From contig NC_092859.1 in assembly GCF_032062135.1 (NCBI RefSeq), positions 68,281,346 through 68,345,345 on the forward strand: 64,000 nucleotides of DNA, in the 5' to 3' direction. The stretch is from Pyxicephalus adspersus. Its lineage: Eukaryota > Chordata > Amphibia > Anura > Pyxicephalidae. This document shows positions 45,460 through 58,750 of the stretch, one piece after another (position 1 is the stretch's first letter; each line of letters starts with the position of its first letter). The position numbers and the translations under genes were made by a program. A model generated the notes under the pieces. The model was given only the letters and a program-made list of their open reading frames with translations, made no database searches and was not told the origin of the DNA.

Positions 45460-48310
45460 TCCCATGTTACAAACAAACATTGGATTGTGCAGTACTAGTT
45501 ATACTAAAAAACAAAAGGATTTGGCAAACAGCGATGATTATAGCAGCAATGGTTTAAAGAGCCTGTTCACCAATGCTAGAAGTCTAGCAAACAAGATAGG
45601 GGAGTTAAAAGCATTAATGAGTGAAGAGCATTATGACTTAGTTAGCATTTCCTGAATCCTGGCTTTGTTCTTAGCATGACTGGGCTGTCAATATTCCTGG
45701 TTATACTCTCTTTCGTAAAGACAGAGTCAAACGAAAGGGTGGTGGTGTCTGTCTGCACGTGAGAAGTATTCTAAAAGTGAATGTGAAAGAAGAAATTGCG
45801 GATGGAACAAGCGATGAGGTTGAGGCATTATGGGTGGAGTTGAATGTAGGATTGAATAACACACAATTATTTATTGAAGTCTGCTATAGGCCCCCCAGTG
45901 CTAGGTAAGAAATAGAAAATAAACTATTAGCACATATAGAAAAAGCAGCAAAAAGTGGAAGTGTTTTAATCAGGGGGGATTTTAACTACCCTGACATTGA
46001 TTGGGGTAATGGCACTACAGGAATAGCAAAAGGGAGGAAATTTGTGAATTTAATACAAGATAATTTTTTGGTACAGTTTATAGAAGCCCCAACTAGAAAT
46101 NNNNNNNNNNNNNNNNNNNNNNNNNNNNNNNNNNNNNNNNNNNNNNNNNNNNNNNNNNNNNNNNNNNNNNNNNNNNNNNNNNNNNNNNNNNNNNNNNNNN
46201 NNNNNNNNNNNNNNNNNNNNNNNNNNNNNNNNNNNNNNNNNNNNNNNNNNNNNNNNNNNNNNNNNNNNNNNNNNNNNNNNNNNNNNNNNNNNNNNNNNNN
46301 NNNNNNNNNNNNNNNNNNNNNNNNNNNNNNNNNNNNNNNNNNTGGGAATGTTTCAAGTCTGTTCTACAAAAGCAAACTGAAAAATATATTCCAATGGGTA
46401 ATAAGTTTAAAAGGGTTAAAATTAAAACCTATGTGGCTCACAGCTGATGTTAAAAAAGCCATAAGTAACAAGAAAAGAGCATTCCAAAAATATAAAAATG
46501 AAGTATCACCTTCATCATTTGAAACCTATAAAGATTATAACAAAAGATGTAAAAATGAGATAAAATTTGCATAACTTGAAAATGAATGACAGATTTCAAA
46601 GGAAAGTAAGGCAAACCCCCGAAAAATTTTCAAATATATTAATAGTAAAAAGATCAGATCTGAGCATGCGGGCCCCTTAAAGGATGTCACTGGGTTGGTA
46701 ACTGGGGGTAAAGACAAGGCAGATTTACTAAACACTTTTTTTTAGCTCTGTGTACACAAAGGAAAATGGCAGAGCTCAAGTCCAAATTCATATTAGCAAT
46801 GTCACTGCCTTAAATGAGTCACACTAGCTCAGAATTTATATGGTAGAGAAACAGCTGGGAACATTTAAGGTTGACAAAGCACCAGGACCTGATGGATTAC
46901 ATCCACGTGTCCTCAAAGAGCTGAGCTCTGTTATTTCAAAGCCATTATTTCTAATTTTTAGACACTCTTTAGTCACTGGCAAGGTGCCAATGGATTGGTG
47001 TAAGGTCAATGTGTTTACTATCTTCAAAAAGGGAGCAAAGTCATTACCAGATAACTACAGATCCATTAGTTTAACCTCCATAGTTGGAAAGGTCTTAGAG
47101 AGTGTTATAAAAAATCACATAGGGGAGATTCTGCTAGAAAATATTAGTGATAGTGAAAAGTGATAGTCAGCATGGCTTCACGAAAGACAGAAGTTGTCAA
47201 ACAAATTTACTCTTTTTATGAGGAAGTAAGTAAACAGGTAGACAGTGGAAGAGCAGTTGATATAGTGTACTTGGATTTTGCTAAAGCATTTGACACAGAA
47301 CCCCACAGACGGTTAATATGCAAGTTTAGAAAAGTCAATCTGTAAATGGATAGAGAACTGGCTTAAAGATCACATCCAGAGAGTCGTAATTAATGATTCA
47401 TACTCTGAATGGTCTAAGGTTATTAGTAGTGTACCCCAGGGTTCAGTGTTGGGACCCTTACTGTTTAACATCTTTTTAAATTATATAGTGTTTGGGAATT
47501 AAAGTACCATTTCTGTTTCCAAATGACACCAAACTATGTAATGGAATTATGTCCATACAGGAAGTCTATAATCTACAAGCAGACCTGGATGTACTGTTTG
47601 ATTGGGCAGCCAAGTGGCAAATGTAAAATTATAGACTTGGGCTTTAAAAACATGCATGTGTCATACTGTCAAGGAGGAATTCATTTGGGGAAGTCAGAAA
47701 TGGAAAAGGATCTGGGGGTTCTGGTAGATCAAAGACTTAATAACAGCATGCAATGACAAGCTGCAATATCTAAAGCTAGTAAAGCACTTCTTGTATTAAA
47801 AGAGGAATAGACTAGAGATGGAGACATAATCCTGCCCCTGTACAAAGCATTGGTCAGACCACATCTGGAATATGCAGTCCTGTTTTGGGCACCAGTTCAC
47901 AAGAAGGACATTGTGGAATTGGAGAGAGTGCAGAGAAGAGCAACTAAATTAATAAAATGAATGGAGGAGCTCAGCTATGAGGAGAGATTAGCTTAACTGA
48001 ATCTATTCTCCCTTGAGAAGAGACGTTTAAGGGGGGATATGATCACCCTGTATAAATATATAAACGGTCGATATAGAGAACTCTCTTCCCCATTATTCAC
48101 TTTGAGATCATTACAAAGAACAAGAGGACACTCTTTGCATCTGGAGGAAAAGAAGTTTAAGCTCCAGCTAAGGAAGGGATTCTTCACTGTAAGGTCTTTG
48201 AAAATGTGGAATCGGCTCCCTAAGGAAGTAGTTACAGCAACTACTATAAATTGCTTTAAGAAAAAGCTGGATGCTTTCCTAGAAGCACAGAATATAACTG
48301 GGTATTATGG
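45460..48310 (+). pseudogene. CR1 ORF2 relic (endonuclease / reverse transcriptase)
   Basis: Endonuclease: SLFTNARSLANKIGEL (about 45560), GGGVCLHVRS (about 45740), GDFNYPDIDWG (45977-46006), then the gap. Reverse transcriptase: VDKAPGPDGLHPRVLKE (about 46870-46920), FKKGAKSLPDNYRSISL (about 47025-47075), QHGFTKDRSCQTNL in mixed frames (about 47170), VDIVYLDFAKAFDT (47257-47297, first catalytic D kept) and [14 protein letters not shown] (47428-47470). The FADD site reads FPND (near 47517), so the catalytic pair is destroyed. C-terminus: KDLGVLVDQRLN (47707), [15 protein letters not shown] (about 47840), FSLEKRRLRGDM, and KMWNRLPKEVV (about 48207) to a stop after about 48300. Several stops separate blocks. 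Confidence 0.9.
46101..46342. other. Assembly gap (242 N)
   Basis: All bases are N. It lies in the CR1 copy B endonuclease. The corresponding span in CR1 copy A is 28701-28941 (241 bases), so the gap length agrees with homology. Frames running across it in either direction are artefacts. Confidence 0.99.
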
Positions 48311-48540
48311 ATTTAAAGTAAAAATAACAGTGACTGTTGATCCAGGGAACATCCGATTGCCTCATGGAATCAGGAAGGAATTTTTTTTCCCTGTTGAAGC
48401 AAGTTGTACCAGTGGTTTTTTTTGCCTTCCTCTGTACCAACTATGTCTTATAAGGTTTTATATCTGGGATATATTAATTTCCCTAGTGGTTGAACTTGAT
48501 GGACTTTTTTTCAACCTAACCTACTATGTAACTGTGTAAC

Positions 48541-51500
48541 TCTCCCTGCACATACATGCAATCAATTCTCCCTAAACAGCTTTACCATACGCTGTTAAAT
48601 GTCTGCTGAAAATTTCCCTTTTTAGTGAGGTTGTTGGCACATACCAGAGCCCTTAATACTGGCCCTTCCAAACAATCTAACCCAATCACAAGAGAGTGCT
48701 GTATTGTCATTATGAATTTACAACTAGCAAAATTCCCATTAGCATGAACCTCGAATGTGCTAATTTTGCCTCCAACCATTGATGGTCCTAAAACTGCCCT
48801 AATCTCTATTGATGACCAAAAAAACAATTCATAGGGAGCATACAGGTACCGGGAGGTTTCTTCAGGCACATTATTGAGTACCACACTGAACCGTAAAGTA
48901 GCTCAATACAGAAAATGTTTTAACATTTAAAAACAAAAATTACATTTTCAAATGAAAGCCTGAGCTAGATCTGATCTATGTCAGCTTGCTTTTTTCAAAT
49001 ACAGGCCTCCTGATTGTTTGCCAGATTGATGCCAGAATGCATTCTTAAGTTCTTAGCAACCTAATAAAATGTATATTTAATTTTAAATTACATGACTAAA
49101 TCCTCATCCTCAGTATTCATAGTTTACTATGCCAACTTAAAAAAATATTAGTTGCTTTGGGTTAGAATAATTTACTTAAATAGCTCTGTTTTGTTGGAGG
49201 AATATTAAAAATGACCTTGATTTTTTTAAGCTTACATTGAGGCCTGGGGATAACTGTTTCAATGCTAAACAAATATCTAAAAAAAAAAACCTCCCTGCAC
49301 ATAAAAAAATTTGTTTACCCATCCAGCAGGTTCCAATGATCTTCAACATCTGACACACTTCTGGGTGTCAAATGTGCTTTTATGTAGCTATACAGAATTT
49401 CTCTGTATTTGCCACAGCTAATTGTAAGAACACTATATAGTGCTTATACATTACTGAGAAGGCAAAAGTAGAGCTAAATCTATTCCCTGTGCTTGGAACC
49501 AATAGGTTATTAACAAAACACCTATGGGTCAAATGTCTCATAAAGACAAGAGCACCTTGTCAAAAAAATGATCAAGAAGCTTCACCAGTATTGCTAGAAA
49601 AGGAATGAAACATTACCTTTTTATTGATTATTGGTTCTGTCAATAGTTTTATTGTGTCATAGACTTCAATCACCACATTTATATTTTAGATCAGTGAGTG
49701 GGGATGAGCGATACATTTTGGCAGAGTTATTTAAATTTGCCAAAAATAATAGGCAGAATTTATTCGGAAAATGCCATAAACCTGCCTTCTGGACAATTTA
49801 ATTTAATTATTTACTTAAGGATAGATCTTCCATACTACAGATGAATCCAATTTTTTTATAAGAACCATTTTAAAATATTGGGTGGGGAAAGAAAAACAAT
49901 CAAATTTCTGATGAGTATTCTGAATAATAAAAAAGTTTTTTTCAAAATAACATTTATTCATCAGAAATCACACCACTCAAGTTAGGTACTTTCACACTTT
50001 TTTATTATTTAGTGATGGTAAGTTTGGCTACTAGAAGGATGTATACAATTGTTTTAAGATGGGATGTAAATTTGCCTATATTAAGATGTAAGATTCCTAA
50101 TTCAGGAGAAGATTTGAAAGAAGTCTCTGAAATTTCTGAGGTTGAAAACTTGATTCCAAAAGGAATGAATAGAATGGCTTTGCCACAAGAGAGGAAACAA
50201 GCTTCCTGTGGCTCTGCAACCCCTCCAGCATGTAGGAGGGTAAATACATGAAAATGTAGCCAGTCTTGCAGGAGTCAGATATCACTGGGTGACCACTTTC
50301 TAAAACAAAACCCAATGATCTATACACTACTTAGAACTGGGGACATTAATCCCCAGCTCTTACTTCCACTTAGACATTAGGAAGGTCTTATAGAAGTTCA
50401 CATGCCACAGATCAACATTATAGAGAAACAATGTTTTCATTGATGCCCAAATCTTATAATACTAAAGGTATAACAGTGGAAAATATTGGGGAGGCATATC
50501 TCATTCTTCCTATGCTGGGTCATTTTGGAAAGGTATGAGTCTTTTGGACTTTTGGAAGATGAATAGCTATTATAAAAAGTGATATAAAAATGTTAGAAGC
50601 AAAAACATTTTAATAGCCACCACAGAGGTAGAACATTCACAATTGTTTTATTCGGCCAGTTCTTGGGGCAGTGACATTTACATTTTTTAAACTAAGGTCA
50701 TAGATATGGTTTGTATGTGCTGGTAAAGAAATACCTAAAAAGAAATGACTGCTTCTTCACAAACAAATGGGAATTGGGTCAGCAGCCCCCTTCTTGAGGT
50801 CAGGAGAGGTTGAAGTTTTAGGATCTGTGATTTTGTAATATTTCTGGGCATTAGGTCAATAGGTCCAATACAGTTTTACTCTCAGTTTATCTTTCTCAGT
50901 TTCTCTTTTTATTATTTTTTTATTAATGTTCCCTGGTGTCACTCCAAGGCTTATGTCATAAAAAGCAACTTCTAAAGTCAGTTATTTCCATCATTATTTG
51001 ATTTCATGAACAATATTCATTTAAAAATTATTTTTTCATTGCACTGGTACATGTACCCTTTGGCTCTGCCTGCCTTCCAATGACTTGCCAAAAGTTTCAA
51101 CATGACTGCCAGGCAGCTAGCATTGTGAGAAGCAGGTCTGTCATAGCAGCCTCCTTATTTAACTTGACACATTTTTTTAAAGATCTGCCAGCTAAAATTT
51201 CAAAATCAATAAAGTTTTATTTTCAACATTTTAACTGAAGGATGAAGCATACTATTTTTTATACAGGGAATATGCACATAACCTTACAAGATACTACATA
51301 TTTGGGTTCAGCCATGTCAAAGCATATTCTTGTGAACATTCTGAATTTTCCCGATGGGATGTTCTTGGTTTCATATCTTACACAATCTTTAAGATGTTCT
51401 CGTTGCTTTGGTTTATCTAAGTGATGTTGACAGCAGACTGATTCAGGCTTATAATCCCAAAAAAACGTTATTCAAATAAGCAAGTCAATTAAACTTGTGA

Positions 51501-52086
51501 GTTGTTATTTATTTATTTTTTTATAACATGTTACTGTATTTATTACAGTATTTATATTATTAGTTTCAGAAAGAATTGTATGTTTTTAAATGAAGCAATG
51601 TAATAACAATAACATGAAAAGTGCAGTACATAATTGTGATCAATTAAATCCTACCACAATCAGAGAAATTAAAACTGAGAAGGTTGCTAAAAAACACTGC
51701 ACATTGTGGTTCTAAACAATAGTATTTTTATTGTAAAGCGCTATTTCATCACATGCAACTGTAGTAGTTCATGGGCAAGATTTCAACACTTCCTTTAAAG
51801 AAAAACAAAAATGGCTTGTGGTCAAGTTTATAAGTTGTTTTATGTATGTTTTTCTTACATTTATATAAGTAATAAATTAGCAATTAAGAATCCTCTAAGT
51901 ATTCTGGGTTGCCTAATGGGCATTGCTTCACAGCTTCCTTTTTCTGATTAAGATTCAGTATACATCTAATACAGCATACAGAATAGGTCTTGGCTCCCGA
52001 TGCGTTTTGTCTGTATGGGGTTTCTTCAGGGGAGATTATGTAGGGAGTTAGATAGTACTAACTTCTATACAGACCTTTCTGTCACA
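48541..52086. other. Unassigned AT-rich DNA
   Basis: No supported gene. Frames at 48582-48884 (minus, 100 residues), 50012-50251 (plus) and 50097-50327 (minus) are unrecognised. GGGGATGAGCGATACATTTTGG at about 49701 resembles a frog hAT-like start but has no visible partner end. Confidence 0.5.
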
Positions 52087-52304
52087 TTGGCCCTGATGTA
52101 TTAAACCCTTTCGAGGCTAGACAGGATACACTTTCATCAGTGAAGCTGGGTGATCCAGCAAACCTGGAATTTATTAGGTCAAAACATTTGCTAGCAAATA
52201 GCAAAATATTTTGAAGAAATTCATTTCTGGTTTGCTAGATCACCCAGCTTCACCAATTAAAGTGTATGCTCTCCAGCCTTGGAGCTTTAGTACATCAGGC
52301 CCAT
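52087..52304. mobile_element. Fold-back MITE, CCTGATTCATTAAA family (copy 2)
   Basis: TTGGCCCTGATGTATTAAA at the left pairs with the reversed right end ATGGGCCTGATGTACTAAA. Inner arms GAAGCTGGGTGATC and GATCACCCAGCTTC are exact complements. The same family as 15470-15677, with better-preserved arms. Confidence 0.8.
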
Positions 52305-54435
52305 TATGTACTTTATATTGTATAGACTGAGTGTTTTTAACTCTGTATTTGACAATGTTTGACTGTATGCCTTGGGGTCTTACTTAGAGTTCCCTTACTC
52401 TCCATGTGCTTCTGTAAACTGTCCCATCACTCAGCATGATACAGTAAAAACGTGACACAAGTCAACTCCTGGGCTACATACCAGCTGCTCTTTTTTTGTA
52501 AGAATAATGTTAACTACTGTTTGTGATTTCAACAGCTTTTAAAACATTAATTGATTAAATAGTGTTCTTTTATGTTCAAATTAGGTCTAATTTGCTTTTT
52601 CCAACACTTAACATAGCCTACAGTTCCATTAAAAACCCTGTATGTAAATTATTAAGCAGTTGATTCAATTCATGTTTTTAGCTGAATATCATCTGAATTC
52701 TAAAAACAATTTGGAACTAAACAGTGAAGGAACTAGGAGTTTTGTTACTCTTTATCTGCTTTCATTTTTCCATTTGCTTCTAGATCCCTCAAAGGACCTT
52801 TCATGTGTGTTTTAAAATAGAACAATTTGGGAGACTGTTTCATTAGTATAGCCAGGAGCCCTATACTAGGAGGATATCTTCCACAGGACAGTTAGGGATA
52901 CATATTTATTTTGGTAACCTCTTCGCTGCTAGATGTGCCCGGAACACATATTTCTGCAGTGTATTGTACATATCCCCCTGGAAGCAATATTAAATCAGCT
53001 TGCTCACTGCACAGCTTAGTCCTTCTTACATAACATTGATCATCGCTTGTATTGCAAAATAAAGGCATTACTAACAGATCAGTGTCTCTGCTCAAGATGC
53101 ATGAAGCATCGCAAAGATGTAACATTTTGATCAAGTTAGACATTTATGAACAAATGCCATAATTTAGTTAATGATATGGCAGTACGGTAAAATGTACACA
53201 CAATCCTTTAAATCTAATTTAATTTAACATTTTCTAGGGTCTGTGAAAGATTCTAGTGTTGTTGTATACTAAAATACTATTTTGCTCTGGAAATAGTGAG
53301 TATATTAAGAATATAAGATAAACTAAACAGTGTCAAAGAAAGGAAATAACAAACAAATGAGTTGTGGTCGTTGAGTTCTTGTCTTTCATTGCCTTGATGA
53401 ATCATAAATGGCAGACAATTATAAAAGTAATGTTATATATTTTTTTTGCTATTGTTACTATTTATTTGTTATTTTTGACGCTGCACAGAACATGATAGAG
53501 GGGAGATGAATTACTCTACAGACCTATCAAGCTGTGTAAGAATATGATATTCTGTGGAATATATCCACAGAATAAGGGAGGGAATATTTACATTTCCTAC
53601 CGCCTTCAAAATGCCACTACTTTCAATAGAAACACAGGGAAATCCACACTTTCCGCTGTGCCACAGCTCTAATTTGTTCCTTCCGCTAAGATCCTAATCC
53701 GTTTTACCCTTTGATGGAGTAGGAAATAGTTTAACCCATTTTTTCTCTGTCTACCATGCACAAATTTCATTAATTTCTAAAATCTGTATTCCAGCAGGAT
53801 GGGCAATAGCCAGACTCAACAGTAAAGATTTTCAAGTCACTGTGGCGCTATATAAATATACATGCATATATGCACATGCATATGTACATGCTAAAACACA
53901 AAGTTTACTCTCCTGGCTCTGGTCTGTAAGACCTAACTGTGAGAGACCTACTCCGAGCTCACTAGCTTCACACAGCCTTTGCAGCTGGCCCACCTGGTCT
54001 TAGGCTGACAATCTCACACCCGTCTCAAAGTTCTTTTTTAATATCAGAACACGGGTGCTTCCTAGCCATGCTGAATTTCTGGCCTAGAAAATGGTGCCTG
54101 GCCCATCCAATCCTTTCAGAACACTCCAGGCCAAATAAAGGGCTGCAATTCTGCTGCAATACAATTAATTATGGCCCTAACCAGGCCCTTTAATCCCTTT
54201 TCCAGGGGCAGATGATGCCACCATATAGTTCATTTTACAATATATATATGGAAAGAGTGAGAGACAGGGAGAGAGTGGAGAGAGTGTCCCCATATATTCT
54301 CTAGTTGACAATCAACCGGTGCCATAAAATATGCACTGGGATGATTCTCTACCAGAGAATGTTTGATGAATGTCAGATTCGATGTTAAAATGACACTCAA
54401 TCATTTTAATCCGGATTGCACATATTTTTTACAAT

Positions 54436-54440
<5 letters not shown>
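52305..54440. other. Unassigned DNA, part of it GC-richer interspersed repeat
   Basis: No supported gene. The minus-strand frame 53143-52892 (83 residues, six cysteines) is the best non-repeat frame here but is unrecognised. At 53840 the word GGCGCTATATAAATA is the 3' tail motif of the SINE family. From about 53890 to 54235 the base composition rises (TCTGGTCTGTAAGACCTAAC, CAGGCCCTTTAATCCC), suggesting an unclassified repeat. Confidence 0.45.

Positions 54441-54482
<42 letters not shown>
54441..54482. repeat. (TA)n microsatellite
   Basis: About 21 TA dinucleotides. It is not associated with any recognised element end. Confidence 0.9.
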
Positions 54483-54484
<2 letters not shown>

Positions 54485-55455
54485 TTTGTGAAGGAAAAAA
54501 AACTTTATTTAGTTTCAAATATTTAGGCAACAAAAACTTATTAGGTATAATGTTATACTGTGAAAAAGGGCACCCTTTTAACTTAAGATTAGTTCTTAAG
54601 AAGTTCTTAGGTTAACTTAAGAAGTTCCTAGGTTATTTATTCTTCTGAATGAATTGGCTTGGGGATATTCCCAGAATATTAACATCCATTACTGCTTATA
54701 TGACATAAAGTCATGAAAATGTATGTACATCACAAGGAAATGAACTACTTTTTCAAAATATTTGAATGAGCAAAAATTTTCTGATCTAATTTTTTGCCTG
54801 TTCAAATATGCCCAAAACTCAATTTTCATGACTCATACATGTGAAAGGAGTATGTATTCATACACTCAAACTCACGTATATTACCTCTATTTGTAAGCAC
54901 TGCTTGAATCAAAATCTATTTTTGCCTTTACCAATTTCTCAATTTACTTAAAATCATGTGAATTTTTTACATGATTGTAGATAGGAGGATCCAAACCTAA
55001 TTCTTCCATCAGGAACTCTCAAGGGATGCCCAGAAATATTTTAATTGACCCCAGTACCAAGCCACACTGTTTGCTCATTTTGCAATATTCTGGAATAAGC
55101 ACCCCCAAAACCTCTGTAGTTCTGGCCAGGATACTTTATATGTTAATACTTACTCAAATGATTATTTTTCCCTCAATACAATAATTTGCATTTTTTAAGT
55201 GCTTTACCATCTGAATTGGTTTGTATTTGCCAGCCTATTTAGAAACTGGATTTGCTGTCTCTCTGTCATTAACTGGGGAAAAAAGGTTCTTAGACAAGCC
55301 CTATGTGTCCTTTTTTTTTTTTAAGCTCTTCTATGCTTAGTAGTAGTAGTGGCAAATAACACCTTGACAAGCAATCAGATTTTTTTTTTAGTTCAGTCTC
55401 AGTCAACTCTGAGAGGAATAATCCAACCAGTCCTGGTTACAGCCTATAAAATCAA
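54483..55455. other. Unassigned AT-rich DNA
   Basis: The word AAGAAGTTC(T/C)TAGGTTA is duplicated at 54599-54636. Codons around 54990-55130 might be distant L1 ORF2 sequence continuing into 55890, but similarity is too weak to assert. Confidence 0.4.
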
Positions 55456-55868
55456 GACTTAGGTATGCACACACATGCAATAATTGTTGTTGGAAACGAA
55501 CGATTAATGACCGAATGTCCGATAATAGTTAACAAAAAAAGTGCACAAGGACTGGCCTGGAAAACAACGACTGTCCTGGCAATTCTGATTGGGCGATGAT
55601 CATTCACTAACTATTGTGTGTACGGTCGTTCAGTGATCGTGGATGGTTCTGCGGTACACTTTCTCTGGTACACGTCACTTCCTGCATCGTTCAAACGATA
55701 GTATCTATTGTGTGTACATTATTGGTGGATTATATTTGAACGATCATATCGTTACAGCATGTACAGAATCGTGCACTATACGATCATTCAAAATAATCGT
55801 GCATAATCGTTGATCTGTCGTTAATTATTGTTTGAAAACGAATGATTATTGCACGTGTGTACCTAGCC
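55456..55868. mobile_element. Harbinger-like MITE (GGCTAGGTACACACGTGCAA family, copy 1)
   Basis: The left end GACTTAGGTATGCACACACA and reversed right end GGCTAGGTACACACGTGCAA match, with TCAA on both flanks (55452-55455, 55869-55872). The interior is rich in ATCGTT/AACGAT words and forms extended imperfect hairpins. A better-bounded copy is at 58751-59173. Confidence 0.75.
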
Positions 55869-55889
55869 TCAATCTGAGCATCTTTCATA

Positions 55890-56770
55890 ATGATCTTTAG
55901 TTCATAAAAACTTTGACACTTACATACCTCTTGAGGTCTCTAAATTATGTGACTGTTAGAGGGTTACCTACCTTTTTAAATAAAGTAAAAAATGTGATGA
56001 TAAGTTGGATATATAGTGTTTTAAAACTCTCTTACTGGTACTGAGTTCCACTTCCCTCCACACAATTTACTAACATGTTCCAGAGGAATGCTGGAGATGT
56101 CATGCAAATATCCTGATCTTGCACATTAATCTACCAGGTTTTGAGGAATGCCCAAAAATCAATTTTTTGGCTTACGAATGTAGGTCCAACAAACAATTAC
56201 TTTTGCAGCTCAAAAACACCCCAGGGAAAACCTACAAAATCTTCAATACAGTCCTGCTGATTATTGCAGCCAAAGACTACATTCTAACTCTCTGGAAAAC
56301 AGCTCACACCACCCCATAACCCCCTCTGTGGCTTCCCGGAACCAATGAACACATAAAAATGAATGATCCCACAGTCTCCATTAAAAACCTAAAGAAAAAA
56401 AAAAAGACTCACATGATTACTATAGATAGACATCACATATCTATACCTAAAAAATCCTGCTTTGCCACTGTACAATGTGCAGAGGGCCAGACACAGACAG
56501 TTTCCCAAATTTGAGGCACTATCATCTTACATTGTCATGTGAATATGGGGCTCGGAGAACTTATGTTAAACAGTTTTTGCAAAACACTGTAACAAATCAT
56601 TTTAACAAACATGTCTTCCCTTTTATTTTTTTTTCTCTCTCTTTCTTTTTCTCTTCTCTAAGCCTAACCTTCTACCACACCCCCTTTCTCCACACACACC
56701 AATACTCAACAGGCATTAGAAACACATCTTAACCTTAAACCTTTCCCAATAACAAAAAAAAAAAGAATGA
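55890..56770 (+). mobile_element. L1-type LINE 3' end (L1 copy D)
   Basis: Plus-strand frames read MISWIYSVLKLSYWY (about 56000-56043), the 'ISXIYXLL' block. ECWRCHA follows near 56083-56105, the C-terminal cysteine motif, then FEECPKI (the 'CP.I..FW' block, tryptophan lost) and LIIAAKDYILTLWK (about 56260-56301), the 'AAK..I...WK' block. A pyrimidine-rich 3' UTR with CTCTCTTTCTTTTTCTC and an A-run at 56754-56764 follow. The Harbinger MITE at 55456-55868 abuts or interrupts its 5' side. Confidence 0.7.
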
Positions 56771-58750
56771 GCATCAAGAAAACAGTATCACACCTATTAT
56801 CTCTAATGCACTGTGGAGTTTTCAGATAACACAAGATTTAGATATGATATGAAATGGTCTTCCTATCATCTGTGTACATCCTTGTATGTGAAAACCCGTA
56901 AACATGACTAGTCTAGTGGGCATAGTCAATTTCTCTATATAAGCCTACTTGCTTTTAATAGTAGAGCTACTTTTTAGCCACTCTAGATTACTCCAGTTTT
57001 TAATAATGGAGCCATCCATAAATTGTCTCAAGCAATGTGATGATCTTTTGATTGCACACTACTACATGCATCAGTTAGGCACAGCAACAGTTGTCAAAGT
57101 GTTAGTAGATCCTAAATGTATGAAGGTTCAATAATTTTATATAATGTGGATCACTAATAAAAAATGTTTCACAAAAAATGCCTATGCCCCCAAGAATTTC
57201 ACTGTAGTTTATATTACAAAATAAACGTCAGCAAAGCATGAGAAGGAGAGGTAAACCAACCCAAAATAGAATGATATATTGAAATCAATTCCACCTGGCA
57301 GCTTAGCAGTTATTTCCTCTGTGTGTAAAAAGGCAGATTTAATATGGAGTACAAAAGTTACAAAAGAGTTGCATAGAGAGACGAGATAAACTACAAAGGT
57401 GACAGGGATAAGCCAAGCATGAAATCCTGTGGAAGTAAAAAGATTCTATTAATACATACTAGAGACTTTAAAGTGTAAGTATTCAAAAGTAAGATGGAGA
57501 AAGAGGCTATTTCCCAGGAAATGAGCTGTCTTTAGGCTTCATGTAAATCACATATCTTGTAGTATAAAAACTACAAAAACATACTAAACAATGAAAAATT
57601 ATGTACGTGCTATACTTTCAGAGTATTTAATGCATGTTAGTATGCAATACAATATCATTATGATTTACTTGGGGTGGATTTAATAAAGGAATTTAGACTT
57701 CAGTTGGTAAAGTGAATGTTCCCCAAGCGTATGAATAGGATAAAGCTGCGTATTCTAATCAACCATTTATGCTTATTATTTTTCTTTGTAGCATCTCCAG
57801 TGTTGTTTTACTTTAAATTTTGTTGGCTTTTTCTTGTAGAACCTTGTTGTTAGGGATGATCTATATGACTTCTCCTGTTGGTCACTCTATCTAGCCTTGT
57901 GTGAAGTTTCAAATTAAAAATTTCAATTTCTTTTGGAATTTTATTTCTCCTGATATTTAGTAAATTAAAATTGTTCATCAACATGACATACCAAAGCACA
58001 AGTCAACAGTTTGATGTGCATTGATGATGCAAGCACTTATTATATAGAAGTACATGGAGCATTGATAAGGTGTAAGGAGTACCTAATGAACCGGTCTAAA
58101 ATCATCATGTCTCAAAACAATTAGATAAAATCTTGATATTTATTGTAGGTAAATCTGAACATCACAAAAATAAAAAAAAAAGTTTGTTCTGATCACTGCT
58201 GGGATACTACAGCAGCCAAATGCACTGGAATGACATGGGAGGACCATCTAAAGCATTAGGAACTTTTTGATCATAAAAATGGGCGAAATGTGTACAGTGG
58301 TGGGAGGTAGCAGTTAGTCAGTGGGAAGGGGACACAAAAAGTACACTTTAATTGGTTGGCAACCAATAAATGGTTCTGTGTCCTTGTGTAAAGTGTGTAA
58401 TAAACTTTATTATTGTCTCAAAAGTCAAGAGTTTGCAGATACTTTACACAATGACAAAGTGCCATCTAGTGATGTGACCCAATTTAAAAAAAAATATTCT
58501 TTATCACATTTTCATGTAAAAAAAACTTGGTTTATACTCAAGTATATTCTGTAGGTCTCTGCAATCTAGAAGAAAATCTTGTTCCCTTGAGCCTTAGCTT
58601 TGTTGCTCAAGTAAAAAATCTTCCTATTCTAATAAAACACATTTAACAAACATAAAACAAACAGTGCCACTGAGTGACTAACACTCTTTGCATGGCATGG
58701 ATCCTGACTAAGGTCAGCTGTCCTGACCTTAGTTAAGGACAACTGTCTAA
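56771..58750. other. Unassigned AT-rich DNA
   Basis: No supported gene. A 77-residue plus-strand frame (58321-58554) has two cysteines in CKVCNK but is unrecognised. Confidence 0.5.

Larger units (their letters stand above)
44636..48540 (+). mobile_element. CR1 LINE, long copy (CR1 copy B) with assembly gap
   Basis: It begins near 44636 inside ORF1, just after an A-run, and runs to the CR1 3' end (GATGGACTTTTTTTCAACC...CTGTGTAACTC, about 48500-48540). It covers ORF1 esterase, ORF2 endonuclease, reverse transcriptase and C-terminus without the L1 insertion and reverse-transcriptase deletion seen in copy A. A 242-base N run interrupts the endonuclease. Point stops and frameshifts are frequent, yet long blocks are close to copy A. 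Confidence 0.9.

Noticed and set aside
46044..46574. A 176-residue frame across the assembly gap
   Set aside because: Its middle is unknown sequence; only its flanks are real CR1 ORF2 pieces.
54441..54482. (TA)n run as a promoter or Helitron end
   Set aside because: Unlike the run at 20764-20810, no TC start, leader text or CTAG end accompanies it.
58321..58554. Frame with CKVCNK as a zinc-finger exon
   Set aside because: Only one cysteine pair, no partner histidines or pairs at finger spacing, and no splice context.
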